Translations under genes and position numbers: made by a program | From: Erinaceus europaeus | Taxonomy: Eukaryota > Chordata > Mammalia > Eulipotyphla > Erinaceidae | NCBI RefSeq assembly: GCF_950295315.1 | Contig: NC_080171.1 | Location: 37,059,782 to 37,123,781 of the forward strand | DNA length: 64,000 bases | Reading direction: 5' to 3' | Part shown: one piece after another, positions 1 through 10,828 of the stretch | Numbering within the stretch: the stretch's first letter is position 1 | Layout of the letters: every line of letters starts with the position of its first letter | Notes under the pieces: generated by a model | Told to the model about the DNA's origin: nothing | Databases searched by the model: none | Seen by the model: the letters and a program-made list of their open reading frames with translations, nothing else

Positions 1-208
1 TTGTAGTTATTCTTATTGTCGTTGTTGGATAGGACAGAGAGAAATGGAGGGGAAGACAGAGAGAGGGCGAGAAAGACACCTGCAGACCTGATTCACCAGC
101 TGATAAGCGACTCCTCTGCAGGTGGGCAGTCGGGGGCTTGAACCAGGATCCTTACGCCTTACGCTCTGCGCCACGTGTGCTTAACCCGCTACACTACTGC
201 CCGACTCC
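1..208 (-). mobile_element. SINE type A (ERI-like), cut by window edge
   Basis: Read on the minus strand, it has a tRNA-like head (A-box and B-box-like blocks around 130-205), a conserved 'cacctgcag' middle and a pyrimidine tract ending in a 'tctctgtcctatcc' block. The AAC-rich tail runs off the window start. Many copies recur in the window. Confidence 0.93.
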
Positions 209-221
209 CCCAATATATATA

Positions 222-347
222 TTTTTTTGTACCAGAGCACTTCTTAGCTCTGGCTTATGGTGGTTCGGGGGGATTGAAGCTGGGATTTAGGAGCCTCAAG
301 CATGAGACTCTCTTTGCATAACCATTATGCTATCTACCCTCTGCTCC
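222..347 (-). mobile_element. SINE type D (short tRNA-derived)
   Basis: On the minus strand it shows the 'agcataatggttatgcaaag' head, a 'catgcttgaggctcc' block and the 'agccagagct' end seen in the D copies at 17576, 21604, 37365, 37670 and 54917. Confidence 0.85.
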
Positions 348-394
348 GTAATAACATTTTTCTTGCAACAAACAGAAGCAGTGTAAATAAGACA

Positions 395-528
395 AAAGTT
401 TTGTGAGTGGTGAAGTAGGGATGCAGGTGTCTCTCTTCCTCTCTATCTCCTCCACCCCTCTCGATTGTTTACTGTCTCTAGCTGATAGATAAAGATAATA
501 ATAATAGTAATAATAATAAAGAAATTAT
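395..528 (+). mobile_element. 3' half of a SINE type B
   Basis: Starts inside the 'gtgagtggtgaag' motif, has the pyrimidine tract and ends in an AATAAT-rich tail. The tRNA head is missing, so it is a degraded or 5'-truncated copy. Confidence 0.75.
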
Positions 529-2200
529 GAGAAGTTCTAAAGGCACTTCAGAAAGAACTGCCAAGAATGCCTTGGAAAATGTCAGATGCATTGACTAGTT
601 AGTAGAGCTCCCCCATGAGTATCTAAAAGAAACCCTAACTCATTTAGAATTATAGGTATTTTTGCATATGTGGCATGGACTGCTTCCAAACAATAGTGCT
701 TGAATGGAAAATTTATTTTTTGGAATGCTGCATGATACTTCTCATCATAGAGATCACTTTCTCTAACCCCTCCAAGAAAGAATCTACTTCATCTTGAAAA
801 TCCCTTTATGAGTTCCTCTGGCTTTTTAAGAAGATACATAGAGCCCTAGAGGTTGGCAAAAAGGGATATTCTCTTTTATCTTCATCCAGAATTCTATTGA
901 GTGGCACCTGAGATCTGCCCTAGAGCAGTGGCAATAATGGTATTCAATTGACTTCCATCCCAACCACAGGGCCATTCCAGTCCCTCTGCAGAATAAGCCT
1001 GTGCTGCAAATTTGCTCAGTACTGAGATCCCTGCTTCCCAGAGCCAGTGCTCTTCTAGCAGCTTGGGAGACTCATTAACATTCACATCTTTCCCAGCCTC
1101 ATTATCTCGCCCAGATGTTTCCTGACTGCCCCTTAAAAGCATCTCTGTCTATATTTTATTTACATTTGTTCAACAATATTGATGCTTAATGAATAAATGC
1201 ACTAAACTGTCAGTACTGGAGACTAATTAAATCTATGTATGAGCCTGAGAAGCTGATTGAAAAATTTGCAGTAACTAAACTGGGTTTAAATAAACACTTT
1301 AGTGTAGTGCTTTAATTACACTTTAGTTTGTAATGTAATTTTTGGCTGTTTAAACTATGATTTAGGCTGAGCTAATTACAAATGATTTTCTACTCTGTAA
1401 TTAATAATAACAAAATTGTAATTAGACAGCTGCTGTGGATCCGGACGACAGTTTGTGTGTGCTGGCTCATGATGTTCGGTCTGGCAGAGGCACAGGAAGA
1501 GCACTTGGGGACTGGGGTAGCCTGCACCTCTCCTGGTCACTTCACTGTCAAAGACCAAGGCCCTGGTGTCTTAGTGGGTCTGTTACCTCATATTATGACA
1601 GGGAAAAAGGTCCTATAATTTGTTACAGTCTAAGTATCTACAGACATTTCCTATTGTGAAACTTCACCACTGGTGAAAAGGTCTGATAGTGCCAAATCTT
1701 GTCTACTTTTGTTGTAGCTTCCAAGTCATTCTTCCTTGTCAAAGATTAAATCCAGTGACAGTAGTATGTTTTCCAAAGTCAATCTAACAATAAAGATGTT
1801 CATATCTTGGGTATTATCTAGACACCTTTGCTGCATTGTAAAACATCCCTAACTTTAGATCAGTCAATCAATCATCAGATAAATAACCATTTCATTGTGG
1901 TCAAAGGGGCCCATGGTTTAAAAAGTTGAACAGCAAAACTGTGGCTAATCTCTGGGGCTTCAGTTAAGAATGACCGATAATCATTTAGAAGAATCTTCAC
2001 AGAGCGTCTACCTCTACAAAGTCTCTTCATGTGGCAGTGATTCCTGAAAACATATGAACCTCAAGGTAGTTAGTCTGTTCACTAGCTAGCTCAGGGCTTT
2101 TATGAGTGTGTATCAGAAAATAAAGGGCTTATCAGTGGGATTCTATGTCTACACAATTAATCCGGTGTAATGTTCCTGGTAGTCATTTTGCCTTTCTATC
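529..2200. other. Non-repetitive stretch with enhancer-like core
   Basis: No recognisable repeat or coding exon. The ORFs at 1376-1659 lack splice context and protein-like composition that I recognise. The interval holds a dense homeodomain-site cluster at 1224-1432, annotated separately. Confidence 0.5.
1224..1432. promoter_or_regulatory. Candidate enhancer: TAATTA cluster plus E-box
   Basis: Five exact TAATTA sites occur at 1224, 1313, 1373, 1398 and 1419, followed by a CAGCTG E-box at 1427-1432. TAATTA is the core for many homeodomain factors, and CAGCTG is a bHLH core. Assuming about 60% AT, roughly 0.15 TAATTA would be expected per 200 bp. Function is inferred only. Confidence 0.4.
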
Positions 2201-2204
2201 TTTC

Positions 2205-2320
2205 TTTTTCTTCCCCCTCCTTCCTATCTACCTTCCTTCTTTACTGTTTTCCTTCCTTTCTTCTTTCCTTCCTTCCTCCCATCCTTCCTTCCTTTCTCTC
2301 TCATTCTTTCTTTCTTTGTT
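2205..2320. repeat. Degenerate CTTTC/TTCC pyrimidine repeat
   Basis: Almost pure C/T on the plus strand, built of imperfect TTCC and TTTC units. The Phe/Ser/Leu-rich ORFs across it are repeat artefacts. Confidence 0.9.
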
Positions 2321-2321
2321 T

Positions 2322-2582
2322 TCATAGAGGCAGATAGAAATAGAGGAGTGACTGGTCCGGGAGGTGGCACAGTGGTAAAGCTTTGGACTCTCATGCATGA
2401 GGTCCCAAGTTCAATCCCCGGCAGCACATGTACCAGAGTGATGTCTGGTTCTTTCTCTCTCTTTCTATCTTTCTCATAAATAAATAAAATCTTTAAAAAA
2501 AAAAAAGAAGAAGAAGAAATAGAGGAGTGAGAGAGAGGGAGAGAATAAGAGACTGCTTCACCACTCATGAAGGTTGTTTCCA
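2322..2582 (-). mobile_element. Old SINE fragment (minus), split by a younger SINE C
   Basis: A purine-rich block (2322-2351 resumed at 2515-2545) and a 'gcttcaccactcatgaag' block resemble type B read on the minus strand. It is interrupted by a SINE C with a perfect 16-bp target duplication, which gives the relative age of the two. Confidence 0.6.
2352..2514 (+). mobile_element. SINE type C, nested, with 16-bp TSD
   Basis: Complete copy: tRNA-like head 'gaggtggcacagtggtaaag', B-box 'gttcaatcccc', the 'cagcacatgtaccagag' motif, a pyrimidine tract and an A-rich tail. Flanked by AGAAATAGAGGAGTGA at 2336-2351 and 2515-2530, a perfect target-site duplication. Confidence 0.93.
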
Positions 2583-2607
2583 TATCTGTATATTTAAAAC
2601 AACTCTT

Positions 2608-2895
2608 TTAAAATTATTTATTTATTTATTTATTCCCTTTTGTGGCCCTTGTTTTATTGTTGTAGTTACTATTGTTGTTATTGATGAAATCATTGTTGGA
2701 TAGGACAAAGAGAAATGGAAAGAGGAGGGGAAGACAGAGAGGGGGAGAGAAAGTTAGACACCTGCAGACCTGATTCACCACTTCCAAAGCGACTCCCCTG
2801 CAAGTGGAGAGCCAGGAGCTCAAACCAGAATCCTTGGGCTAGTCCTTGAGCTTTGTGCCACCTGTGCTTAACCCACTGTGCTACCACCCAACTCC
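2608..2895 (-). mobile_element. SINE type A with 15-bp TSD
   Basis: Minus-strand type A with TTTATT-rich tail, pyrimidine tract, 'cacctgcag' core and head ending near 2895. Flanked by TTTAAAACAACTCTT at 2593-2607 and 2896-2910. It inserted at or just upstream of the 5' edge of the L1 that follows. Confidence 0.93.
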
Positions 2896-2907
2896 TTTAA
2901 AACAACT

Positions 2908-4921
2908 CTTCTCAGCAAACTTAGCACCAAAAAAGCAAATGACCCCATCCAAAAATGGGCAGAGGACATGAACAAGACATTCACCTCAGAGGAGATGCAA
3001 AAGGCTAACAAACATATGAAAAACTGCTCCAGGTCACTGATTGTCAGAGAAATGCAAATAAAGACAACATTGAGATACCACCTCACTCCTGTGAGAATGG
3101 CTTACATCAAAAAGGACAGCAGCAACATTGTTGGAGAGGCTGTGGGGACAGAGGAACCATTCTGCACTGCTGGTGGGAATGTAAATTGGTCCAGCCTCTG
3201 TGGAGAGCAGTCTGGAGAACTCTCACAAGGCTAGACACAGACCTTCCATATGACCCAGTAATTCCTCTCTTGGGGATATACCCCAAGGATTCCATAATGC
3301 CCAGCCAAAAAGATATGTGTATACCTATGTTCATAGCAGCACAATTCATAATAGCTAAAACCTGGAAGCAACCCAGGTGCCCAAAAATATCTGAGTGGTT
3401 GAGACAGCTGTGGTATATATATACACAACGGAATACTATGTAGCAATTAAGAACAATGAAACCACCTTATCTGACCCATCTTAGACAGAGCTAGAAGGAA
3501 TTATGTTAAGTGGGCTAAGTTAGAAAGATAAAGATGAGTATGGGATGATCCCACTCATCAACAGAAGTTGAGAAAGAAGAACAGAAAGGGAAACTAAAAG
3601 CAGGATCTGATTAAATCGTGAGTAGGACACCAAAGTAAAAACTCTGTGGTGAGGGGGAGGGTGGACATTAGGCTTCCCCGGGGCAGCAGGGCGGGGGGTG
3701 GGATGGGACACAGTCTTTTGGTGGTGGAATGGTATTTATGTACACTCATATTAAAGTGTAGTCATATAAATCACTATTTAATTAATATGAGAGGGGAAAA
3801 TTGATTGTATGTCTCAAACTTTTTAAAACACAGACTGAGTCTTTTTAATACATAGGCTGAGTCTTTGATATGTGGACTCTCTCAAAATTCTAGACCAGGT
3901 AGAACAGAAGCAACTGGTAGCACAGCTATATACAAGATGCTGGGTATTATACAGCAAACCCTAACAAAGGTACTTTTCAAAGTTAACCGAACTACCAAAT
4001 AATGTGATGATAACAATAACTATCCATTGTCTTCTTGAACCCTAAGACAGCAGGAACTTCACATTTCCACAATAGAGCCTATATTTCCCCCAGTACTGGA
4101 ACCTTAGGGTGGGGCCCACTTTCCTGCATGCTTCTCTCAATTCAAATGAAATAATATTGCATCCGCTGATCACAACCTAGTCAATGCAACAAGCGCCACC
4201 CCAGCATGCTTCACTTCAGACTGTGTCCAGAGATTTCAGGTGTGGAATGACAACCCCTCAGCTTCATCACTCGGATGAGACCTTTCCTTTCATAGTATTC
4301 TCTAATTCCATTCCAGGTGATCCACTTCCTAATAAAGTCTCCAAACCTAGATATAGACCAGGTCTCCTAAGATAGAGCATATGTTCACACATGTCCATAA
4401 ACCAAGGAAAAATATATACCTGAAAGCAGAATTACACAAGAGTCTGCAGTGAGTACCCCCAGCACTTCATCTGCACTATTCCAACCTATAGGTCCATGAT
4501 CATTCAACAATTTGTTTGGCTTTGTATGCTAACTCTCTTTTCAGCCACCAGGTTCCGGATGCCAGCATGATGCCTACCAGACTTCCCTGGACTGAAGACC
4601 CCACCAATGTGTCCTGTAGCCCTGCTTCCCCAGAGACCCACCCTACTAGGGAAAGAGAGAGGCAGACTGGGAATATGGACCGACTAGTCAACGCCCATGT
4701 TCAGCGGGGAAGCAATTACAGAAGCCAGACCTTCCACCTTCTGCAACCCACAATGACCCTGGGTCCATACTCCCAGAGGGATAGAGAATGAGAAAGCTAT
4801 CAGGGGAAGGGATGGGATATGGAGATCGGGTGGTGGGAATTGTGTGCACTTGTACCCCTCCTATCCTACGGTTTTGTTAATGTCTCCTTTCTTAAATAAA
4901 TAAGTAAAAAAATTTTAAAAA
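2908..4921 (+). mobile_element. L1: ORF2 C-terminus plus very long 3' UTR
   Basis: 2911-3550 encodes a degenerate L1 ORF2 C-terminal region: blocks like '[16 protein letters not shown]' and '[17 protein letters not shown]', and '[10 protein letters not shown]'. Frames are broken. After ORF2, a G-rich tract (3648-3705) opens a 3' UTR of about 1.25 kb ending in an A-rich tail at 4896-4921. The UTR body recurs in at least eight other places in this window. A first canonical-looking 3' end (3700-3790) and a second (4800-4900) lie in tandem. A decayed target duplication (TAAAACAACTCTT upstream, TAAAAACTCTT downstream) is possible. Confidence 0.92.
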
Positions 4922-5097
4922 CTCTTAACAGTAGATAGATTAGTCTGGTAGAGCACCAATTTGCATTCCTGAGGTCCCATATGCCACATTTGTGATTCCC
5001 AGCATAAAATGATGTCAGAATTGAGTGAGGCTATTGTCTGCTTTCTCTCTCCTTCCTTTCTAATTTTTCTCTTTAATAAATAAGTAAATATTTTAAA
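4921..5097 (+). mobile_element. Degenerate SINE type C
   Basis: Resembles C: 'gtctggtagagcacc' head, 'cctgaggtccca', 'atgatgtcag', pyrimidine tract, then AATAAATAAGTAAAT tail. Considerable divergence suggests an older copy. Confidence 0.65.
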
Positions 5098-5099
5098 GG

Positions 5100-5255
5100 G
5101 GCAACAGAGAGATATCTCTGGAGAGCATAGGTACTTTATTATCTGTGCAGGATAGGTTCAAGACCTGGCAAATGCAAAGGCACCGGAGGAAGCCTCAGTG
5201 CTTGAGAATATCACTCTCTCTGTCCCTCTTTATCTGAATGAAAAGAGAACCCAAA
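5100..5255 (+). mobile_element. Degenerate SINE type E
   Basis: Contains 'gagagatatctctggagagcat' as a tRNA-like head, a 'ggttcaagacctgg' B-box-like block, 'gcctcagtgctt' and a short CT tract, matching the E copies at 22150 and 33118. Confidence 0.6.
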
Positions 5256-5387
5256 GCAGGGAACCCAGGGAAATTACACATGAATGAGGCCCTAGTTTTT
5301 TTTAATTAGTAAAATATTAACAACTTTCATATAGCAAGATAGTAAATACTACTTCCACTTTATGATACCAACTATACTTTCCATGTT

Positions 5388-5520
5388 TTTAAGATATATT
5401 TATTAACTTGAGAAAGACATGAAAGTGAGAGAATTCTAGATTATCAATCTGGCACTTATAATGCTCAAGACCTCATGCTTGAGCATCCAACACTTTATCC
5501 ACTGTGCCACCTCCCTAGCC
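5388..5520 (-). mobile_element. SINE type C
   Basis: Minus strand: 'gaggtggcacagtggataaagtg' head, 'catgaggtcttgagcat' and a TATTTATT tail at its 3' end (low coordinates). Confidence 0.8.
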
Positions 5521-6094
5521 ACTGACCTTTTCATGATTGTGAAAGGCAAATAATTTGTATGTAGCCTTATAACATATTGCTTAGGTAGGATAAGAACCAA
5601 AATACTGACCCTTAACATCTCTATTCAGAGGCTTAATTCTGAACAAGTTACCTCCACCCACTTGCCTCAAATGATGAACTTTAGTTTCCAGAACTTCATC
5701 TCTTCTCCTTGTTGCTCATTTCTTGTTCTTTACTTTTGCCGTGATATTACTTTTTCACATGTGGTGCTCCTAGGCCTCCATTGAGGTCACAAATAAAACG
5801 ATCTCTGAAACAAAATGTTCATGAGCAAAAATGATGGTTTTGTTCAAATGTTAGTTGAGATAGCATTATTTAACTTGACAAGTGGTTTCTTGCAATTTTA
5901 TTGTAGCAATAGAATTTGTATGATAATAATTAATATACATGCTACATGCTTATTATTTATAGTATTTGGTGAATATGCTAATTTTATAATTATTATTTAC
6001 CAAGCATTATGCATTATATCACACAACAAATATATATGTATAAACATATGGAGTATATCCTATATAAACATGGAGTATATCCTACTAGTAAGAT
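5521..6094. other. AT-rich sequence, nothing recognised
   Basis: No repeat family or exon recognised. The 102-residue frame at 5815-6123 is AT-rich chance sequence without protein character. Confidence 0.5.
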
Positions 6095-6119
6095 ATAATT
6101 TAGTAAAATATAAAATAAT

Positions 6120-6334
6120 ATAGGGAGCCAGGTGGTGGTACACCTGGCTGAGCGCACACATCATAGTACATAAGAACCCAGGTTCAAACCCCTGGCCCCA
6201 CCTGCAAGAAGAAAGCTTCATGAGTGGTGAAGCAGGGTTGTAGGTATCTCTCTGTCTCTCTCCCTCTCTGTCTCCTCCTCCACTCTCAATTTCTGTCTCT
6301 ATCCAACAGTAAATAAATAAATTAAAAAAATAAA
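6120..6334 (+). mobile_element. SINE type B with TSD
   Basis: Complete type B: head 'caggtggtggtacacctggc', B-box 'ggttcaaacccc', 'gtgagtggtgaagcagg', pyrimidine tract and AATAAATAAATTA tail. Flanked by ATAATTTAGTAAAATA at 6095-6110 and 6335-6350; the match continues beyond this with one mismatch. Confidence 0.93.
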
Positions 6335-6358
6335 ATAATTTAGTAAAATACAAAATTA

Positions 6359-6377
6359 CTATATATATATATATATC
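6359..6377. repeat. (AT)n microsatellite
   Basis: Uninterrupted TA dinucleotides of about 18 bp. Confidence 0.9.
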
Positions 6378-6647
6378 ACAAATGATATATTAAGCATTAG
6401 TTCTCTGTATATTTTACTTTTTAATTAGCTTTTTTTAATTTAAACAATCAGAAAAAATCCAGAAGAAAGTTTTGCAAGACAGTTTCATATAATTTTAACA
6501 GTCAACATTTTGGTAGACACTAGTTTAAGAGTGAAAAGGAAACTGAAATAGTGTGCACATAGTCCCATCACTTGCATACTTTACATAGAGCGGGAATGAA
6601 AATACAAGACCAAAGTACTCTGTTGAAGATTTCATCTAAAAAGGCTG

Positions 6648-6845
6648 TGCAGGGCCATGTGGTGGCACACCTGATTAAGTGTACACACTACAGTACAGAA
6701 TGGTCTGGGTTGAAGCCCCTGGTCCTGCCTGTATGGGGAAAACTTCACAAGTGGTAAAGTAGGGCTGCAGGTGTCTGTCTCTCACCCTCCCTATCTCACC
6801 TTCCCCTCTCACTTTCTGTTTCTATCCAATAATAATGTGTGGCTT
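6648..6845 (+). mobile_element. SINE type B
   Basis: Head 'catgtggtggcacacctga', B-box region 'gggttgaagcccc', 'cacaagtggtaaagtagggc' and pyrimidine tract. The tail is short (AATAATAATG). Confidence 0.88.
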
Positions 6846-6989
6846 TTTTAAAGTCTATAATACTTGAATTAAAAGAAAAAATAAACTAGATAAACACAAG
6901 AAGGACAGACACTGTGCCAAAAAGATCAAAAACTACTTGTGGCACTTAAGGATTAAAGGATAAAATTGAGGGTATATGTGGGTGAGTGT

Positions 6990-7242
6990 TTTAATTTTTG
7001 TTTTAAGAGTCTAGGAGTTATGCATGTGTGCTTTTACCACTAGGGTCATTTTTCAATCATATAGACAGTAAGAGAAAGAGAGAGAGAGAAGGTGAAGAAG
7101 AAAGAGAAGGACAGGGAGAGAAACTATACAACTGGGACTTCCTCTGGTACCATAATAGTACTAATGTGGTACTTGGGCTTGATTCTGGCCTATACAAATG
7201 GCAAGACTCATGCCTTACCAAGTGATTTAATCTCCAGCCCCC
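6990..7242 (-). mobile_element. Old tRNA-derived SINE, minus
   Basis: Purine tract at 7066-7125, a B-box-like 'agaatcaagcccaag' on the minus strand and a tRNA-like 'aatcacttggtaaggca' head at 7207-7225. Diverged from the A-E types. Confidence 0.55.
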
Positions 7243-7480
7243 ATAGCACTATTCTATAAACTAGTCTCATATGTCACTTTTACTCGTATAACATTGGTCA
7301 AAACCAAGTTTTATGACACAGTCAAGAGGTTAACTAGAAAAAGTAGTCTTTGACTGGACATTTATGAAATAAAAACACAGTGTTTTGGAAAAAGACATAA
7401 CTACTGAAAGGCAACAAGGCATTCCCTACAGCACTGAGACCACATGATTCAGTATAAGTTACAATAAATATTCTAGGAAA

Positions 7481-7669
7481 TGGGCCTGGGGGATAGTATG
7501 AAGCTCAAGGACCCGGACTTGAGCCCCCACTCCCCACCTGCAGTGGGGACGCTTCAGAAACAGGGAAGCAGGTTTGTAGATATCTAACTTTTCTCTCACT
7601 CTCTATATCTCCCTCCTCCCCTCTCAATTTCCCTTGGTCCTATCAGATAAGATACAAAAAAAAAAAAAA
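7481..7669 (+). mobile_element. SINE type A/B, internally deleted head
   Basis: The 'caaggacccggacttgagcccc' B-box region, 'ccccacctgcag', pyrimidine tract and 13-base A tail are present. Part of the head between the A- and B-box regions is missing. Confidence 0.8.
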
Positions 7670-8596
7670 TTCTAGGAACTTAAAACTCTATCATACAAAC
7701 ACTAATTAGAGTCATATCAAAATTGGAATCCCAGAGTAAAATTTGGAAGGGGTATCTTGAAATTTAAAAGGAATTATAAGTTCCACTGCTCCCCCTCTGA
7801 GATTAATGAATAACCAGAAATGCTGCTCTGTGGTATAGTAATAAACTGAGTCACATGAACAGCAAAGGCAAAAGAACTGTTAGACTGTAATTATGAAGTA
7901 ACTTGAATGGCACATTAGTGCTGATGTTTTATGAATAAGATCTCAACTAAAGCTTGTTTGGGATCTACCTTGCAATGTTTATATGTTGCTTTAGAAGTGT
8001 CCTATCACTTCTGAATCTAAGTTCTCATTGCCATTAATTCCCTTTATTCTTCCACTCTACAGCTCATAATAAGACCATTTCAAATTTTTAACTTTAATTT
8101 TCCCTCAAACTTCATATCTTCTTTTGTTATTCATATATTTTGTGTCTTTCGGGGGAAGACAAGTTTTCCTTTGTTCTGCCAATATTAATAATTCTATTAG
8201 CACATCCACAGACATAATGGGACAGTATTCTCAAATACATTTTTCACCATTCAACATCACTTCATTTACCAATTTTTGTAGTAGAAATATTTTTCGCTTC
8301 ATCCCGTCTATCAACTTGGGGATTTTTATCTCTTATCTCCTTTGTCTCTAACATATTTTAATGTCAATCAAATCCCATCAGGATTTGATTAACAGTAATC
8401 AAATCCCATCAGGATTTTGTTGAACTTCTTAGGAATCCTTCCCTTTTTGTCTGATACTTTGCAACCTCATTATCTTATGACTACTCCAGAAATCATAATT
8501 TATTTCTTGGCAGTTCACCTAGTTCTATCAATAAGGGCTTTATTTTTTGACATTTTAAATCTTCAGAACACTGAAAAATATGCTCCAGCCTGTCTT
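7670..8596. other. No repeat or gene recognised, one small duplication
   Basis: AT-rich DNA. Open frames at 8124-8351 and 8417-8623 look like chance. A 31-bp local duplication at 8366-8418 is listed separately. Confidence 0.5.
8366..8418. repeat. 31-bp tandem duplication
   Basis: AATCAAATCCCATCAGGATT starts at both 8366 and 8397, so two copies have a 31-bp period with identical cores. Confidence 0.9.
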
Positions 8597-8610
8597 TCCC
8601 ATTTTATTCT

Positions 8611-8766
8611 TTTTTTTTTTTAAAGATTTTATTTATTTATTAATGAGAAAGGTAGGAGAGAGAAAGAATCAGACATCACTCTGGTACATGTGCTGCCAGG
8701 GACCGAACTCAGGACCTCATGCTTGAGAGTCTAGTGCCTTAGCCACTGCGCCATCTCCTGGACCAC
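8611..8766 (-). mobile_element. SINE type C with 14-bp TSD
   Basis: Minus strand type C with a TTTATTTATT tail, 'catcactctggtacatgtgctg' region (minus) and 'cgcagtggctaag' head. Flanked by TCCCATTTTATTCT at 8597-8610 and 8767-8780. Confidence 0.94.
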
Positions 8767-8780
8767 TCCCATTTTATTCT

Positions 8781-9924
8781 AATTTACCATGTTAAGCATT
8801 TAACCATCCCCTTCTCAAAGTTAGAGCTCTGGTTACTAGCATCTACTTTAATCTTGGAGACTTAGTAAATCAGAATTTTCATTTGATTAGTGATCAGTCT
8901 TCACTGACTTTAATACTCAAGATGTTGACACAAAATAAGGTGTTACTCAAAATCTTACTACTCCTTTTAGGTTCCTGTTCCTATTCATTAGCTTTATACT
9001 TTTGCTCTGAATAGACTGGCCTCTGCCCTTATCTCAACTACTCAACTACTCAATTTGTTTTTCCTAAGAATGAATTCATGTTTTACTTCTAAGAATTTTA
9101 ATGTGGTAGATGTTTATTTGCTAATATGATTCTTTCCCATTATAACACCAGAAAAAGCCGGGAGTCTGGGCTCTTGTGAACTGAAATATTCCTCACTCTG
9201 TGTGGGCTGCTGTAAACCCTGAAATTTAACTTACTTCCTTCTATAAAGAGTTAGGAAGGTGTTCTCCAGGGGCATTCATTTATATATACTTCTGGCTCTT
9301 ACTTTTTGTTTGCTTATTTACAGATCAGGTTGTGTTGCAAAATACAAGTAATTTTGCCTGATTTTTATTCTACCTTATATTGAATCTACCCTGCAATCTG
9401 AGCCAACTGAGACTGTCTTTTTTTCTTAACACCTAAGCTTAGCACCAAGAAATGTGCATGCCTTATGATTAATAAATACTAAAATTATTGACATTAACAT
9501 CAAGTGCTTAACAAATAAAAGAAACCTAACTCATTTTTTAACTTGTGTCTAGTAATTTCAGCACAGTAAGATAATAGGCACTGGTACAACTGTCAACTAT
9601 ATTGTCATTATTATTATGACTATAATTAAAGATCAAGATGTATTCATCTTGAATAAAAGAGTAAAAATTAACTTTTCACAATGATAAATCATGGTAAATA
9701 TTGATGATTTGTTAACAATAATGGTCTGAATCCCATGGTCAATACACATTTTAAGAAAGATGAAAACTTGTTTTGCCTAGATTATTTCTGTAAGTAGCAT
9801 CAATGTGTCACCTCATTATATATGTTTCATGATGGCTACAACTAGCTTATAGCCACAGAAGAGATAACCAGCCTTTTTGGAAATTGTGCAACTTATAAAT
9901 ATGCATGAAGTTATACAGAATTTA
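8781..9924. other. Mostly unique AT-rich DNA
   Basis: No exon recognised. A possible MIR/L2 3' end lies near 9425-9480 ('ttagcacc...attaataaatac'), too weak to call. The rest shows no family I know. Confidence 0.45.
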
Positions 9925-10042
9925 TTTTTTCATTTTTATGAGGAGACTAGAACACCTCTCTAGAATGGCATACAAAGGTGCCAGGCATCAAACATGCATT
10001 CAAGTTCCGAGCTCTACCTCTGAGCTATCTCCTCAACCCAAG
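9925..10042 (-). mobile_element. Degenerate tRNA-derived SINE
   Basis: Minus-strand 'gaggagatagctcagaggtagagc' is tRNA-like with an A-box. The remainder is diverged. Confidence 0.6.
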
Positions 10043-10115
10043 CAAGCTTGAATTCACAAGTACAGAATATACTTAAATATGGCTCTTCTACTGAAACCAT
10101 TAAAATTACCACTCC

Positions 10116-10320
10116 TGGCCAGGTGGTGGCACACCCAGTTGAGTGCATATGTTAGCATGTGCAAGGGGCTAGGTTCAAGCCCCCAGTCCCTACCTGCAGA
10201 CGGAAAAAACTTCACAAGTGGTATAATGCTGTAGGTATTTCTCTTTCTCTCCCTCTCTTTTATCTCCTAACTTCCATGTCAACTTCTTTTTATATCTATC
10301 CACTTATAAAATTTTTAAAA
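10116..10320 (+). mobile_element. SINE type B
   Basis: Head 'ccaggtggtggcacacccag', B-box 'ggttcaagcccc', 'acctgcag', 'cacaagtggt' and a diverged pyrimidine tract. Confidence 0.88.
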
Positions 10321-10479
10321 GATCCAGGGAAATCATATATATATCTCCTCCTCCACAACCATGCACTGGGTTCCCAACCACCACTGAACTCCCTCATTCC
10401 CTCTCCACCCAAATTCCTTGACTTTTCTGCAATAGACTGTACCTAGTCCAAGTTTCCTTTTGTGTTTTCCTTTACTTTA

Positions 10480-10650
10480 CATGTTTCTTAAATGTCTTAA
10501 CTTTCATCTATAAGATGATCTGGTATTATTCCTTCCCTCAAATTCCATCCAAGACATGGTAAAGGAAAATATTTCATCATTTCTTACAGCTGAGTAGTAT
10601 TGTTTTAAGTATACCAACCACAGTTTTCTTTATCATTCTACCTATCAGGG
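10480..10650 (-). mobile_element. Old L1 3' fragment, minus
   Basis: Contains 'cagctgagtagtatt' (10588-10602), the antisense of the L1 ORF2 3'-terminal 'aatactactcagct' block, preceded by diverged flanking L1-like sequence. Confidence 0.55.
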
Positions 10651-10671
10651 GAGATAAGAAGTTGTACCACT

Positions 10672-10800
10672 GTGGCCCAGGAGATGGCATCGTAGATAGG
10701 GCATTAGACTAGCAATCATGGTGTCCCAAATGCAATCTCTTGTCACTGAATGTGTCAGATTTATACATGCTCTCTCTAAAATAAATAAATAGTAACAGAA
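10672..10800 (+). mobile_element. SINE type C
   Basis: Head 'ggcccaggagatggcatcgtag', 'gcattagactagcaatcatg' block and AATAAATAAATAG tail. Diverged. Confidence 0.72.
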
Positions 10801-10828
10801 ATTATACTCCTGTGGCAAGATGTGTCTT

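Noticed and set aside
1376..1659. Overlapping frames at the edge of the TAATTA cluster as a coding exon
   Set aside because: No convincing splice sites, frames overlap on both strands and composition is not protein-like.
5815..6123. 102-residue open frame
   Set aside because: AT-rich chance frame running into a SINE, no recognisable domain.
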